In this document: piece by piece, positions 23,776 through 36,960 of the stretch
Layout of the letters: each line of letters opens with the position of its first letter
Numbering within the stretch: the stretch's first letter is position 1
NCBI GenBank assembly: GCA_900618425.1
Contig: UZAN01039465.1
Span: 72,918 to 136,917, forward strand
Source: Echinostoma caproni
Taxonomy: Eukaryota; Platyhelminthes; Trematoda; Plagiorchiida; Echinostomatidae
Length of the DNA: 64,000 nucleotides
Direction of reading: 5' to 3'
Position numbers and translations under genes: made by a program
The notes under the pieces: generated by a model
What the model saw: the letters and a program-made list of their open reading frames with translations, nothing else
What the model was told of the DNA's origin: nothing
The model's database searches: none

Positions 23776-26700
23776 AATGACCGATAGGTTCGTTGCAGCG
23801 CATCGTGTCATGCCGGTCATGATTAGATGCCGTTTCCTTTTCGATTTCCATTAACAGCGGCTTCCATGATGCAGAGGATTATGATTCATGAGGCACAGTG
23901 AAAAACTGATGATTAAATTGCATTCCGTTTTTTCTTGATGATTGCATTCTATTCGGAAGAGCCGGATATTTATTGGCACTAGTAGAAATAATGAAGTATA
24001 TATGGGGACAGAATTGGAGCTCATTTAGGTTCATTTAAAACCCAAATTAATGGCATAAAAGAAACTTTCTAAACAGAACCAGCCTTGTTTCAGCGAGTCA
24101 CCGGGTAAAAGCTAATGCTGATGCTAATTTGCTAAACAAAACAGAATGGTAAGTAATCTAATTCTACAGAGGCTGAAAACAGTAGATACCCAAGTTCCGA
24201 TAAACTGCACACTCCGTGTCAATCCATCTGGATAAATGGTTCATCTTTTTTAAAGTGAATAAAGAATGATTGAGTAGGTGGATTGAACCACGAAAAGAAT
24301 GACAATTTAAAACATTCATGGTATCACGTGACCATTCTGTACTACAGGGCGCCGGTAGCATTTGTAAATCTAAGTGGTATTTTTTAAACGGTTTTTGCGC
24401 CCTCGGTTTTTATTAATAACAGCTGTTGATCATTGTTTTAAGGTGGTCACCTTATTTCTGAGTGCCATCGCCGATTGTCCGCCATCACCTAAGCGGTACG
24501 GTAATCAGCATTTAAAAGGCCATTCTCGTGTTCATAACTTGAAATTAGATGCTGAACGGGGAAGCACTTTAGATCCTCATCGTTAGTAAAATTATGTCAG
24601 ATTTAATATTGATTGCAATTGCGTTATAAAAGGAATTTCCATATAAAAAGAGCCGGTAAAAAGAAAGCAAAACTGTAGATAGCATGTCTTTCTTGACGAT
24701 CAACATTTAAAAGTTATCAGATTTTCTCCTACTAGCCGCACTGTAACACCAGTACGTCCTAGTTTTCGAGTGATCTCTCCACTTAACGTCCTTTTTGATC
24801 AAGAAACCGTTACATTCCCACCTTACGACTACCTATCAGAAAAATCCATTCTAAGCGGGCAGAATTACACTTTCAGTAACAAGTCCTTTCATAAGGTCAG
24901 CAGTGTTGCAGATTGCGCCAAAGAAGTGAGTTCCAAAATCCATGATCAATAATCGACCATGATGTAAACCTGATAGTTTACGCGATTTCACCGTTATCAG
25001 AGGAGTATGGCGAAAGTTTAACAACCAGCTGATCGACCAGCATGAATGTTTGAGACAAAAGTGAGCTGAAATCACATTTTCGGAGATAGTATCTAATCAA
25101 ACGCGATTCATACAATGTGAATAATTGAAGGAATATGTTATGAGAATAACCATGATCTGATGGTTTCTTTTTTGCTTCGACGAATGATACGTCTCTAGAC
25201 CAACGTCCTCAAATATACTCTTGAATATTCACAAATCAGTATTATGAAAAGGAATTGATGAGCGAATAATTACTTTCGCATTTGTCTTGCGATGCTTACA
25301 CGATAACAGTCACCGGCTCATATTCACTGTCTCACTAAACGTTCTTCCACTCACACCGACCCTTTAAACTGTAAAATCTGCCTCCGATTGACGATTAACT
25401 ACAGAGTACGGTTGTTTATCTGTAGGCATCTACTGAATGACGGCCAATGGACTGTCTAGGATGGAAGTGCTCATTCAACAGAGAGACAAGGATTTTAGAA
25501 CTTTAAAATGTTATATCACTCTATACCTTTTTGTTAAACAGTATATTAGGTAACATTTTACACTCCGGGAAATTGAATTTCACACGTTAAGCTGAAAATG
25601 TTCGTAACCTATTGTGTATGGCGTCGGTGCATTTTAACCCCATAGATAATAAACCGTCCAAGCTATTCAGTTTGCCTCAGACTGCAATGAGCTCTAGCGC
25701 ATGCAACGATTTTTTCGTTTGTATTTGCGCCAATATGTGGCGCGTTTCGATGTTTTTGAGAGGAATACGTTGAATTGCCAGTGCTGGACCATTTTTGATT
25801 AGTCCCATCATTGTTTGCTACCATGACAACTAATAATTTAGAACAATCACCAGCATATGGATTGGTTTCCATACGCGGTTAGAACATAATAATTTGTCAC
25901 TCCTTTTTTGAAACAGGAGCCCACTGTCTGCCGCCTCAAATTCGATATCTAAAAAAGCAGTTAACACAATAGTAGAACGTTCTTCGCGTATGTGCCGAAA
26001 AAAGCATACCTGAAACGTTTCAGTAGCTCTGTTGCTTCAAAGGTTATCGATCTTCAACTTTAGGAGAATTGCACCGTGCTAGAAAACAAAAGAAACTAAG
26101 TATTTCACCTTTTTCGGGCCTTTTCAGTTTGATCCCAATCGTTGGCCAAAGTCAGAGCAGTTTCTTTTTCTCATGCCGCTAGCTTTTGTGTAAAATGGTG
26201 TGACGAAATGATTGATTACGAAATAATGTCAATCTCCACATCCTAAAGAAAGTGACGATCACTTTGATAAACTTTATTCTGTCACTATTTGGTACATTCT
26301 TGCCAGTCCGACAGAGTATCAAATTGACAAACTGGAATCTTTGGTGATCTGTGAACAGAATAAGCAACTTCAAATTCAAGTTAAAAGCTTTTATTGTGCA
26401 TATTTCAACCGACAGAAAACATTTCCATTTTTCCCAATTAATTATAATTCATCGTCTTTGAAAACCTCAATTAGGTTATCAGAGGTGAAGGGCAATATAA
26501 AAATCATTTCTCCCACAACACACACAACTATAGAGGCAATAGTTATATGCTTCAGGAAACTAATTGTGTTGGTACAAAAATTCTGTTTCAAACATTCTCA
26601 TTTCCCTGTCCAAAAATGAACCATATTCAGCCTGGGCGAAGTGATCACACTGATCAATTTTCGCCGGGTATTGAACCCACTTCCATTCCTGTTCTATCGA

Positions 26701-27354
26701 CTATAGTAACTAAATCGCGTCACCATAAATCTATTCTCCTACATAAATCTAACCGTAACAATTTGACAACAAACCCATCAAAACATTGCCTGCTACTTCT
26801 TTTCATTCAAACTTCATTTAACTTTTTTGTTTGCTTACAAATTACAAAATTATATTCTAATTTGAAGGTGTCCTCTCAAACGTATTCATGTGTTGAAAAA
26901 GGCTTCTGTATCTTAGGAAATCTGGGAAGATCAATAGAGATACTATTATTTATTGTGGAAAATTTGATTTCATCGAAAACATCGTCCACTCTCTTATTGT
27001 TATCTAATGCTTTAATCGTAAGAGTTTTGCATACTTGTTACAGATAGGAAGCAATGTAACCATATACCAAATTACCTGCCATCTCACAAAGGAAATCAGT
27101 GCGAATGTATTATTGATTGCAAAGCTCTTCTGACTTTCGTCGCTGCTAACCAGGATATTTTGTCCGAGCATTTTTCACTCATGTGGTTTTCAATACAGCA
27201 TATTGATTTTTTTCTAAAGTTTCCGATTTTTGACAGTGTCAAAGGGATTAAGGTGATTAAGGTTGGTAACAAAGGTAAATTGAAACAATCAATCTCTGGA
27301 CAAAAGTGTTCCTCATAAAAAAGGCTTTCTTTGTTTTGAATTTATACGTACTTT
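23776..27354. other. Unassigned sequence
   Basis: No recognisable gene. The longest open frame (26,547-27,047, +, 166 codons) lacks any motif and is Ser/Leu/Thr-rich. A 55-base stretch at 24,094-24,148 has a strong acceptor (CCTTGTTTCAG) and a consensus donor (ATG|GTAAGT) and is open in only one frame (see findings). Confidence 0.4.
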
Positions 27355-27768
27355 TTAGTTTATCAGTTTCGTCACTATCATCCTGGATTCCTTTTTGCAA
27401 TTTTCACGGATAAAATGCACATCATTTTCAATGAATTGAAGTGAAATATGAATTTTTCTTTCGATAGTTCCCCTTGTTTCGCGAATCAACTGCTGCATAA
27501 TGTGGACGTACTGTGAATTTCGTTCGACTTGTTTTCTTTTATCTTGGTTTGAGCCCTTACTTTTGTGATACCATGAGGGATACTGAAGTCCCCAAACCCA
27601 CCTATGTGAGCATGGGAACTTTGTGACGGAACAAGACACGAATCCAATTATCCTAGTTTGTGCAGTGAAATTCTTCCTGATTGACGTTTCGAGATCGCGG
27701 TCGCCCACGTGGGAACTTTGATCTAGCGGGCCAGGTGGTGCACATTTGGTTAGCGCCTCAAAACATCG
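27355..27768 (-). other. Unassigned open frame of about 137 codons, function unknown
   Basis: The frame is open from just after a TGA near 27,768 down to a TAA at 27,355. Its first part reads CAPPGPLDQSSHVGDRDLET. Later comes a strongly charged region around KGSNQDKRKQVERNSQYVHI and then ERKIHISLQFIENDVHFIRE. The only internal start near the 5' end is a GTG at 27,708, so if coding it is more likely an exon or a mobile-element fragment than a complete gene. Its upstream end overlaps a tRNA-like segment on the + strand (27,730-27,790), which favours a repeat origin. I do not recognise the family. Confidence 0.25.
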
Positions 27769-27790
27769 TGACCATAAAGGTCAACGTACT
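27730..27790 (+). repeat. tRNA-like segment, possible third SINE family
   Basis: The + strand reads GGCCAGGTGGTGCACATTTG then GTTAGCGCCTC, very close to a tRNA A-box region (TGGNGCANNTGGTTAGCGC), then ATCGTGACCATAAAGGTC like an anticodon arm and variable region. A clear B box is not present downstream, so it is either decayed or a chance match. No second copy was found in the window. Confidence 0.25.
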
Positions 27791-30700
27791 GCAATGTCGT
27801 CCAAACTGCCCCTATGGCACTCTCTTAGCATTTTGTGTGTAAAAAGACAAGGAAGAAAAGGAATATCTTTTTAGTACCACATACGTTCGCTACACGAATT
27901 CCCATGCCACTTGATTTGATGTTTCATGGATGTTTCAGATTCACTGTGTTAAAGGAGTCATTAGAAGCGATAATGTTCAACAATGTGTAGTTTTTCTGTA
28001 TAATTTGCAATTGAATAAGTGAAAATTAGTCAACGAACAGTGAAAAAATGAAACTAACAGAGTTAGTTTATTGACAATCACGTCCATAGCTTGACAAATT
28101 TCAAACTCTCTTCACGGTTTTCTTTGATCCTCCGCTTCTCTCTCTTGAAGAATCAATCTGGCAAATAGACGAGAAAATGGCAGTTCAACGGTCACTTAAC
28201 TCCTTCATCGTGGACGGATGGATGGGATACCTGGTACTTCCTTGTGATGATGGAACAAGTCGTTTCACTTCCGTCAGACGTGGCGTTATCTCACTGAAAC
28301 AGCGAAACAACAATCCACGCACCACGGAACAAAATAATTAACGGGAAACTTGAAGAATGAAAGTGATAGGTCTGTCAGAGAACTTAGAGCGGTGTTTTGG
28401 TCAGGTCCTCATTTGAGTTGTACGCATTAATGCCTTTTGAATCAGATTTTAGAGTCCAAGGCTCTGACTCTGCATGCTAAAGAAAAAAACCATAAGTTTC
28501 TTCAAGATTATGCAAAATCGGCCAATCAGCCAAGATTCCCTAAAACACTTTACTTTCATAATGTTTGTCCTGCTAAATAATTCAGGGCACCCGCATTGAC
28601 ACACATAGCTTTGTGCAATTCGCCCTAAATTAGTTATTGGACTCCGACATGGCAAAATCGTTAACAATTGTAGGAGAAAGAGTCAAACAAACAAATATCT
28701 ATGTCAAACAATATTTAACTCGTTCTTCCGGATATCATTGTGTTCCTCATCAATCTTCATTGTTCCCCACGAAATTCGATTGGTTTCCCTAAAAGGATCT
28801 CACGGCTTTCCGTCATCAATCGAGTTAAAATTCTTCCCGTTGAGCATTATAGATTAAATGGATGTTTATAAAGTTGATTCTTGTGTGAGTGATGCTCAGA
28901 GACACATCGCTGACAACCGACAGCCTTATCAATTTGATTTATTGCCCTAACATCCACAACCATCAACAACTTACTGTTTTTGGCTCAATCGTCTCAACAA
29001 TTGTTGAATATAGAAATCTCTTATTTAGATGAACCGTAAGTTGCGGCTAAGCTACAGAGGAGAATTTTTTACATTTTAAACATTTTTCCCGCTTTTACCT
29101 ACCTCTATGGGTCTTTCTTTGTCAGGGATTTACCTATAGTTCTTGGAACGGCCAATATACCTTCTTGAACCATACATAAATCAACGGAAAGCTTGTGAGG
29201 GTTATTCCAATAACGTTAATGGGTTGCACTTGAAGATGAATACACAACGGAAATAACTCACGATTATTTGATCTGAATGCAGTTAACCGGTCAATCAGTG
29301 TTCCGGTGGACGAACGAAAAAAAAAGAAAAGTTAATTTTTGCTTAAAAAGAACAATTGGGATGAATTGGGAATAAAATACCATCAACAACATCAAACAGC
29401 AATTGATGCTCAGATGCTGCTGTGTGAGTCTGTCCTTTGTTAATGAAACAAAATGGAGATCATTTCTTTGAAAGCAGCGACAATCGTTTTGGAGGGATAC
29501 AAAGTTATACTCTGCAATACAAAGTATTGGCGGGATAGTCCCATGGACGTATTTAAAGAACGAGGAAACAAGAGAGGCTTGATAAAAGAGAGTAGCATCG
29601 TACTATGCCGATACCAAATCAACCCGGAGTTTCTTTTCTATACCTGTGCATGAATACCATTCTCAGCGGCTTCCTATTCATCATTCGCTGCGTTCTTAAA
29701 AAAAGTATTGAAACAAGTTATCCATGACGCGCTGTAAACCTTGGTTGTTGCACGGCACAGTCAACTTCGTGCCTCTTAGTGTAGGTTTGTTTAAGGCCAA
29801 CCGCTTTTCCCTAGATTCGATCATCAAATTAAGTAAGTTATTAGATTATTCGTTTGAGCAATAAGCACTTAGAAGAACTAAGCTGCTCACATAAGAGTAA
29901 GTAAATTCGTAAGAATGAGGTTTTTATACTTTGGACCATTAAAGTAGCAAAAGTAACACATACGTGCACTCAGAAGCAGATCCTGGTCAACCGATTCAAA
30001 GTTTACTTTTAACACCTACTAGAGGCAGATATTATTATGAGTACGTTATAGGTATAAAGTGTATAAAGCTGCTTATATTTTGCAAAAACCCTTCAATTAT
30101 CCTGCCGTGAAGAACTGTCTAAATCATTGATTTTACGAAGTCAGTCAAATTGTGTTCAGTTCTGCTCATTCCATAGACCTCTGACTAGATCCGTCGGTTG
30201 ATCCGGTTTAAAAGCTTTGTTCATTATTATTGAACTGTTAAGAATTATACTTTTTCCGACATTTTTAAGTCACACCTAAATTGGATATTGGGTAGCGATA
30301 TTTTTCAAGTTTAACAAGCTGAAATGTCAAAGTAGCACAGTGGTACATTGATTTTTATTGCTTATGGACAAAAGCTGAGATAGAAAATCAATACAAATTC
30401 CAAATATATTTCCCTCCCGACAGCTCTGCTATGAATCGTCAACACAGGGATGAATCATACCCACCATTTATTTTGTAACTTTTTAGCAGAAGAGTTTTAA
30501 ACTCTAATTCCCCGCCAATTCTGGTTATCGAGGCTATCTTCATTCATCTTCATTCGAGTGCACCTTTGGCTATGCAACGGGCATTTTGAAAATAGCAGGA
30601 GTTCAGCAATGCATCAATTGTATCAGAGAATAACAAAGTGTGGCACTTATTGTACACTCACAAGCCATTGATGGATGCTCTTCAGGAGGGTTTTAAGTTC

Positions 30701-33328
30701 CGCTTGTAGACTGCATTTAAGTCGTGGATCACTGTCTACCATGGAATCCGTTAAGTATCGAGGTGAAGTCAACGGAACAAAATTGTGTCATCCAGATTTC
30801 ACACGGTGGTCGAGAGACAATGCAATGCGGCACTCTGAGCAGTTGTTCAGCTCCACTTATTCCAAGTATTCAGTGTATTTGTCCACGTATGTTTGGAAAA
30901 AGATAAATGCAGAGCAAAGTAGAGGGCAATATTGATTGCCCATCACCAAAACGGCAAGATCAACCTATAAACAGGAAGACACGGTGGCTCATATGGCATT
31001 CTAAGCACATCAGCGTATTTCACCAACACACAGGTTTTGAAGACTTAAAGTAGCAGAAACCGGACAACTATGGCCTGAGGAAATTTATCTTTTGATAGGC
31101 TGAATATGTAGCTTGCTACCCGAGCACTAATGTTAACCAGGGAGATAGAATCTAGAATGTGCTTTAGTAATCACTCAAAAAAGCCTTATTTGCATACCAA
31201 CAAGAAGAAGACCAACACACTTTCAATACCTAACATGGCATGTGGTTCTTAATGGTAACTTTTATCCTTTCTGCCTCTGACGTTTAATATTGAAGCGAAG
31301 ATAAGGAGCCTTTTTATGGTGGACTGTACAAATAAATTATCTTACATCACTATTTTCTAAAAAGGCAATCCCTATATAATTTATTTGCTTATCATTTTTG
31401 ATCACATCTCACAAATCACGGTCATATTTATTTTCTAATCAGGGTGATGATTTTGCAAATGGTACGTGGCAAATGCTTTTTGACGTAGTGCATCCTATTA
31501 TCATTAAAAATCGATAAAACTAGCACGGGCGGGTTGTGATCCCATTCGATACAATGAGATTCAGCATAGTGATACAAATAACGATTAGTCTACTATTCCT
31601 CGGCTCGCTAGCTATAACAGAACACCACAATGAAAAAAATCATGAGCAGATCAAAACGGTTAACAAGAGAACACCGATCTGAATGTCAGTAAGAATAACC
31701 AAGTGTGCAAACACTTTCATGCAGATTTGTTACCACAAATTTACCGGAGTGCATTAAAAGCTAAACGCAATAGCCAGACTGAAATTATCTATAATTTTGA
31801 GACCGAATTAGGATTTCGTTCCACGGTCATTTTCATCATTGTAGAAAGAGGAAAAAAATATACTGAAAAATGAACTGACTTTCAAGAACTACGCTATAGG
31901 TACCGCAAAGCGCATCAGGAATATTTAAAAACATTTTGTGTATTTGACGAACTTTCAAACGATTCCACTCATTTTTCTGCTTCTCTACCGTATTCTAAAC
32001 TGTCTTTAAAGAAACCACCATTAATAATTCTTCAATAGTTGACATAAGCATTTTAAAGTGAACATAATTTCGTGAGTATTGTATACATGAAAGTAGTTAA
32101 GAACCTCACGAGGTAACCTACTTTGACAGCTTAGATGACTGTTTGTTATTTTATTTTTCACTGAAAAATAGGCACGGCAAGAATATTTCTCAGTACCTAT
32201 GGTGCTCTGGTCGTTTTGTATTCATAGAACTTTATAGAAGAAGTAAAATATCAACATGAAACAGTAACTTGTTCATTGCTAACATATTTTAAATCGCAAA
32301 CGAGGTTTTTCTTTTAAAATGTCACACATAAACCACGTGAAATAACCCTTGTAAGAAAATCTCTAACTAACCGGTAGTATCTGTCAATTTCAATCACTGT
32401 TTTGTGTTCTTTTGAACACGCATATAGTTTCACTTAGTGTCATTGTTCAGCGGTTTTACATGTTTGTCATATGCCATGTCAGACAAAATCGTTTATACGT
32501 AGTGGTCGATTTCCATTGACGAAATGAAAAAAAGCATTGAAGTTTTGGTTTTTAACTCAAGAATACGTGATTCCATTCAGTGCCAATTAGCTTATAGCTG
32601 GATATTGCTGCTTGACCGTGAGTTTGGAAAGTTTATTCCGTAAGACGTTAGCAAACTTTGCGTTTGTGAAAAGCATAGTAGTAGCATGGTACCTGGCAAA
32701 GTAATGAGCCTAATTATAATTTACTTGTCTCTTTCAATCCAGGTGGGAAATTAGTTTCTCAGCAAAACTTTCACCAGTTCAATCAGGTCATCAAGGTTGG
32801 CTTCGGCATCGCTTCCATGTTATCAGCTGAGTTTTGAGCCCCACTCGTCACCCTCAGCCTCATTGATATGCACTGATTTGAAGGTTTATTACCCCTGTGA
32901 GGCTTGATGTAGCTCGCTAAAGCTAGACCGATCGGTACATTTCCTGTTTCTCTAGCTACCACTTGCCAGAAAACAGCTTCTTATTCCTAGGCATGCTTTT
33001 GGATTCTTGATCTTTTTTGTGATCGTGCCACATGAACAGCCGTTTATGAAAATTCTTGGGATGGGCTACACATTGTAAGAACACCATGACATTTGAAGGG
33101 AATTTCGAGGCACTCATTACCAGTGACCAAACTTGATATTTTTCCAAGGTGGTTGTGTGGTGATTTCTCCGTAAAGTTAACACTTTGAACTTTGGCATAC
33201 AAATGACTTGTGCATCTACAAGTTAGTATTTACTATTGTGTATGCTCTGTGCTACATAAAACATAAAAGTGTAGGGTGAAACACAAGTTGTTATTATTCG
33301 TGTTATGCACTATTATATGTATATCCAC

Positions 33329-33362
<34 letters not shown>

Positions 33363-34997
33363 CGTTCTGTAGTGAGCTTCCAGTTAAATCAGTTACTTTC
33401 CAATAGATTATCTCGCCTTTCGTGACTGAAATGGAGGCATTTGAAGTCACTTCATATTACACCTAAGGGATATTCTTAATTAATGGAATAGCGATTTAAA
33501 TCTGCAACTCATTTTATTGAAAGCTTCCTTCCAGGCATACAAAGTGCCCATACTTTTGCTGTTGGTAGTGTGGCCTAAACACCAGATATGTTTACTATAT
33601 ATTATGCATTCTCACCTCAAACGTCACACTCCCTTTCCACTGACCTTCTTTGAATTCATCACAAACATTATTTGTAGTTTATCTTACGTTGTACCGTTTT
33701 TCGATCCCGAATCACGATGCTACACGAGAGTGGTCGAGGTTAAAACATTACTACCCCGACGACCGACTTTCCTCAATCTGTGTTGTGGGGCATCCAGTTG
33801 TTTTTTTGCCTACCCCTTACATTAAGTTGTATCGCCATCTGTTGAATACAAGGAAATAACTTGAAAAAGAAAAAATAATTCTCGTTCTATATTTATTTAT
33901 GACTACGGAAAAGACCAAAAGCTAAACAAAATAGAAAGTGATATTGGCATACTTTAAAACTATTTATTACCGAAATTCAGGTGCAAAACTGGAGTATTCA
34001 CAAAGCAGTAAAATGGGTGGCACTCAAATACGTTTTACCACATTATTCAATCGGTTTCGCAGAATCTCTTTATTGTAGCCTTTGCAGGGAGTGCAAATGC
34101 AGATCTTCTTCGTATGGACTGCTATTTTTTTATTGTCCAACTGAACTGCTCATTAAGAATACCAAGTTAGCCGTTCTCGATAAGATTTGTTTGGAATATA
34201 TCTAATTCCTCGTGTAAGCTGCCCCAGGTGCAAATGCGGCATGCTCGATGAAATATTTTTCTACTATATCGTGCTTGAAATCAAAAGGTACGTCGCTGAT
34301 AAACTATAGGTATTAACCCGTCCATGTACTCATGCGGTATACGGTCCTGTGAATCGTTCGGTCCAAACGCATTATTTGAACGTCTAAAATTGCGAGGCAC
34401 TCATTCTGTCCATGACCCGAAGGGTCTGACTTGTTGTCAGTCTTGCCCTATCATGAGTATACCAGCAACGCATATTCTAAATAGTGTAAACTGATCTAAG
34501 ATATGTACCGCTTCTCTCTCCTTATTCGTGATGAACAGACACACGCGACGCCCACCACTAACACACTTAGCCAAGGACACTGAACACATAAACAACCTGC
34601 GTCATTTATCGCTCGACATCTATTGATGACGATTCATGGTCCGGACCCAAAAAGTCCATTTAAGATCACTCATGCTAACACTAACTCCCGCCTGCCTTCG
34701 CCTGCGGAGTCAGTTGGAATCAGAAAATGGAAACCTAGTCTGTGTGTTGAAAAGAACAATCACTCAGTCAATTAGTGAAAAAAATCTGGTTTAGCGCACC
34801 CCTCAGTCCCTTCCTTGTATTTTTCCATGTTCCTCCACCAAAATACTCATCGAATACACCGATGATACTGCGAAACTGTTTGAAATCGGTTTAACTTCTC
34901 GGATTCATTCGCTTATATGAACCCTATTCCAAATCCTTAGCTATTTATTTAAAATGCATTTTTACTTCTGGGTGTTTATTTTGTTCCACCAAACACA
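27791..34997. other. Unassigned A+T-rich sequence
   Basis: About 7 kb with no recognised gene or repeat family apart from the TA microsatellite at 33,330-33,362. Open frames are at most about 100 codons and lack motifs. The 5' part of the Penelope-like element that begins near 35.0 kb may extend into the last kilobase here, but no conserved motif could be read. Confidence 0.45.
33330..33362. repeat. (TA)n microsatellite
   Basis: About 32 bases of alternating T and A with one AA interruption near the start. Confidence 0.9.
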
Positions 34998-35002
34998 TCC
35001 AA

Positions 35003-36105
35003 ATCGACGGTTCTCCCGTTTACATAGTGGACACGGAAGAGCGACTCATGTCATCTCTGAAAAATCTTCTAGACCAGAATTTAATTTTAAAGTCTACTTA
35101 CGATAAACCAAGACCGAATGGCACCTGATTTCCTCACCTGTACGGTTTACCCAAAGTGCATAAGCCGGACACCCCATCGAGACCAATAGAGGATATGAGT
35201 GCGTCACCGCAACACCACGTCGCTCAATGGCTAGCAGAATTACTAGAACCTGTTCGTCGAAATATTGTTCATCACAGCCTGAAAGAAACCTTCAAATTTG
35301 AGAAACTTGTGAAGGAAAAAAACACAAATGAATTGACCACGGGTTCTCTCGAGGTAACGTCACTACTTACAAACGTTCCTCTGCTAGAGTGTATCGATTA
35401 TTAATACGACCACATCACAACAAATGATATAAATATTAGCATCCCCGTGGTCACCCTGAAAGAGCAATCATTAAGGTGCACATTTATTGTCCAATTTTCC
35501 ATTAGACGGAGATTTATATACACAAACTGGTGGAGTAGCTATGGGCTCTCCACTTGGACCCATGTTGGCAGATGTTTTCGTTGCAAAAATGGAAAATCAG
35601 GAGCTCCATGATACGATTGCTTCCCTACCACTATACTGCCGATATGAAGACGACATTTTTCTCCTGATGAATAACAAAATCTCACTGGAAAGGCTGACAT
35701 AAATTTTCAACAAAGCTCATGATGCTACTAATTTCACATCAGAAACGGAAGGTGCATTTCACTTCCTCGATGTAAACTGAACAAGGAGTCACGACGGCAA
35801 TTTGAGGCAATCGGTTTATCGATAAACCAACATAAACCGGTCAATATATTAACTTTCCAAGTTTCGTGCCAATTAAGCGTAAACGGAACTTAGTTCAATG
35901 CTTCGCTGGACGCGCAAGAAGAACTTGCTCGGACGATAATGTTGACCAAAAATTAGAAAATCTCAAGAAAATCCTACTAATGCCTATCCAGAGTGTTTCA
36001 TTGAACAGAACTTATTGGAGAAACCTCAAAGAGAGCAAATAATGACGGCAGGGAGAAGAGAGCTATATACGACTCCCATTTAACGGAGATTATAATAGCG
36101 AACTA
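35003..36105 (+). pseudogene. Penelope-type reverse transcriptase remnant (PLE1)
   Basis: The enzyme would copy element RNA at a target nick. The N-terminal part reads SPVYIVDTEERLMSSLKNLL, then a stop at 35,126. HLYGLPKVHK (35,135-35,164) is the signature of the PLE polymerase, followed by SRPIEDMSASPQHHVAQWLA and LEVTSLLTNVPLLE, where the first catalytic block (usually LDVTSLFTNVPL) has Glu for Asp. Next, YTQTGGVAMGSPLGPMLADV is excellent, and YEDD (35,643-35,654) takes the place of the catalytic YVDD box. FHFLDV follows. After frame changes come IKRKRNLVQCFAGRARRTCS and NGDYNSELMTRWLEKAI, both typical of the connector to the endonuclease. Stops at about 35,401, 35,700 and 35,778 and the catalytic change show it is dead. 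Confidence 0.88.
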
Positions 36106-36583
36106 ATGACACGATGGTTAGAAAAAGCAATCTCCCGAAACTTTCCTGGCTCCCCTATACGCACAGTTTTCGTCAGCCGGCCGGTGATGTTCGTGAACCT
36201 TAAAGCTAGACTGCCTGTCCGTGCCTCATCCATGATCACCTATTCTTTTCATTGCTCATGTTCGACAAGATATATAGGCAGAACGACCAGGCAATTCTCC
36301 CGAACAATCGAGGAACACTCTCGCCTGACTGCGTTCAGGCACAAGAAAAACGATTTCAAGTGCAATCGTAGCCGATCTTGTGAATACCGGGTATCATATT
36401 AACAATGACGCATTTTGAATCATCTACAGGGTACCAGTGAACCCTTCAAAAACCGCCCGTCAATGTCGTCTCGCAACAGCTGAAGCCGTGGCCATTCGAT
36501 TATTAAACCCATCGCTTTGTTCTTAAAAGCTATTTGTACAATCGCTCAGACTGCCTTGGCCACAACGNCCCCGTCCGAGATAA
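36106..36583 (+). pseudogene. GIY-YIG endonuclease remnant of PLE1
   Basis: The domain nicks DNA to prime reverse transcription. The frame reads YSFHCSCSTRYIGRTTRQFS, in which YSFHCSC carries the Cys pair expected of the PLE zinc-binding segment and YIG (36,271-36,279) is the second half of the GIY-YIG signature. The RTIEEH segment (His at about 36,316) matches the downstream conserved Arg and Glu-His. The frame then shifts, and the remainder reads IVADLVNTGYHINNDAF, then TARQCRLATAEAVAIRLLNP, ending in LPWP near 36,560. Stops lie after NNDAF and before the final segment. The leading Gly-Ile-Tyr is not conserved in this form (YSF in its place), as is common for PLE endonucleases. Overall identification is firm; function is lost. 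Confidence 0.87.
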
Positions 36584-36801
36584 ATATGACCTTTCCCATG
36601 ACCCTGTGACCGTAACACATGAAGACACGTCTACATCCACGTCTACATTCCCTACCGTGTTACGAACACATCCTGACCACCCTTTAACCACACCAAACAC
36701 AATCACACAACACGAATCACATATGGATATTGGAGCACATTTGGATTTTAGTTTGAATATATAACTGTATTAGCCCGAAGAACAAGTAGTGGAAAACGAG
36801 C

Positions 36802-36870
36802 TGTGAAGTGGTCACTTCACAAGCACTGATGATGTCAACTCGGCTAGTGATTAAACGTTTGCAAACAGAT
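36802..36870 (+). ncRNA. Degenerate hammerhead-ribozyme-like core in the PLE1 tail
   Basis: Downstream of the endonuclease the + strand has TGTGAAGTGGTCACTTCACA, an inverted repeat with 9-bp arms and a GUC. Next comes CTGATGA at 36,826-36,832, a potential short stem TCA(A)CT / AGTGA around CGGCT, and TTAAAC at 36,851-36,856 where a hammerhead needs CGAAAC. Many Penelope-like elements are reported to carry hammerhead ribozymes in their terminal repeats, so position and core agree. The two substitutions just before AAAC would destroy activity, and a proper stem I was not demonstrated. The call rests on motif order and family knowledge. Confidence 0.4.
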
Positions 36871-36960
36871 TGCCAAGCTCGGCGAACAGGCGAAATAGAA
36901 TTCAGTTCACCCGAGCTACGAAAACCGATTTTCAATACTTTGTCAACAGATTGAATTCAA

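Larger units (their letters stand above)
34998..36960 (+). mobile_element. Penelope-like retroelement PLE1, decayed
   Basis: The + strand carries, in order, an N-terminal motif region, a telomerase-like reverse transcriptase core, a GIY-YIG endonuclease and a tail with a hammerhead-like core. This order is the diagnostic layout of endonuclease-bearing Penelope-like elements, which are distinct from LINEs and LTR elements. Several in-frame stops and at least three frame changes show it is long inactive. The 5' end was not found, and the 3' end was placed where the recognisable tail stops. No terminal repeat pair was seen. Confidence 0.88.

Noticed and set aside
23600..23851. Open frames with long Cys-Val repeats (-).
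   Set aside because: They are direct translations of the (CA)n/(CG)n tract.
26547..27047. Longest open frame in the window (166 codons, +).
   Set aside because: No motif. It is Ser/Thr/Leu/Ile-rich in an A+T-rich stretch, with no splice or promoter context that marks it out, so a chance frame is the simpler reading.
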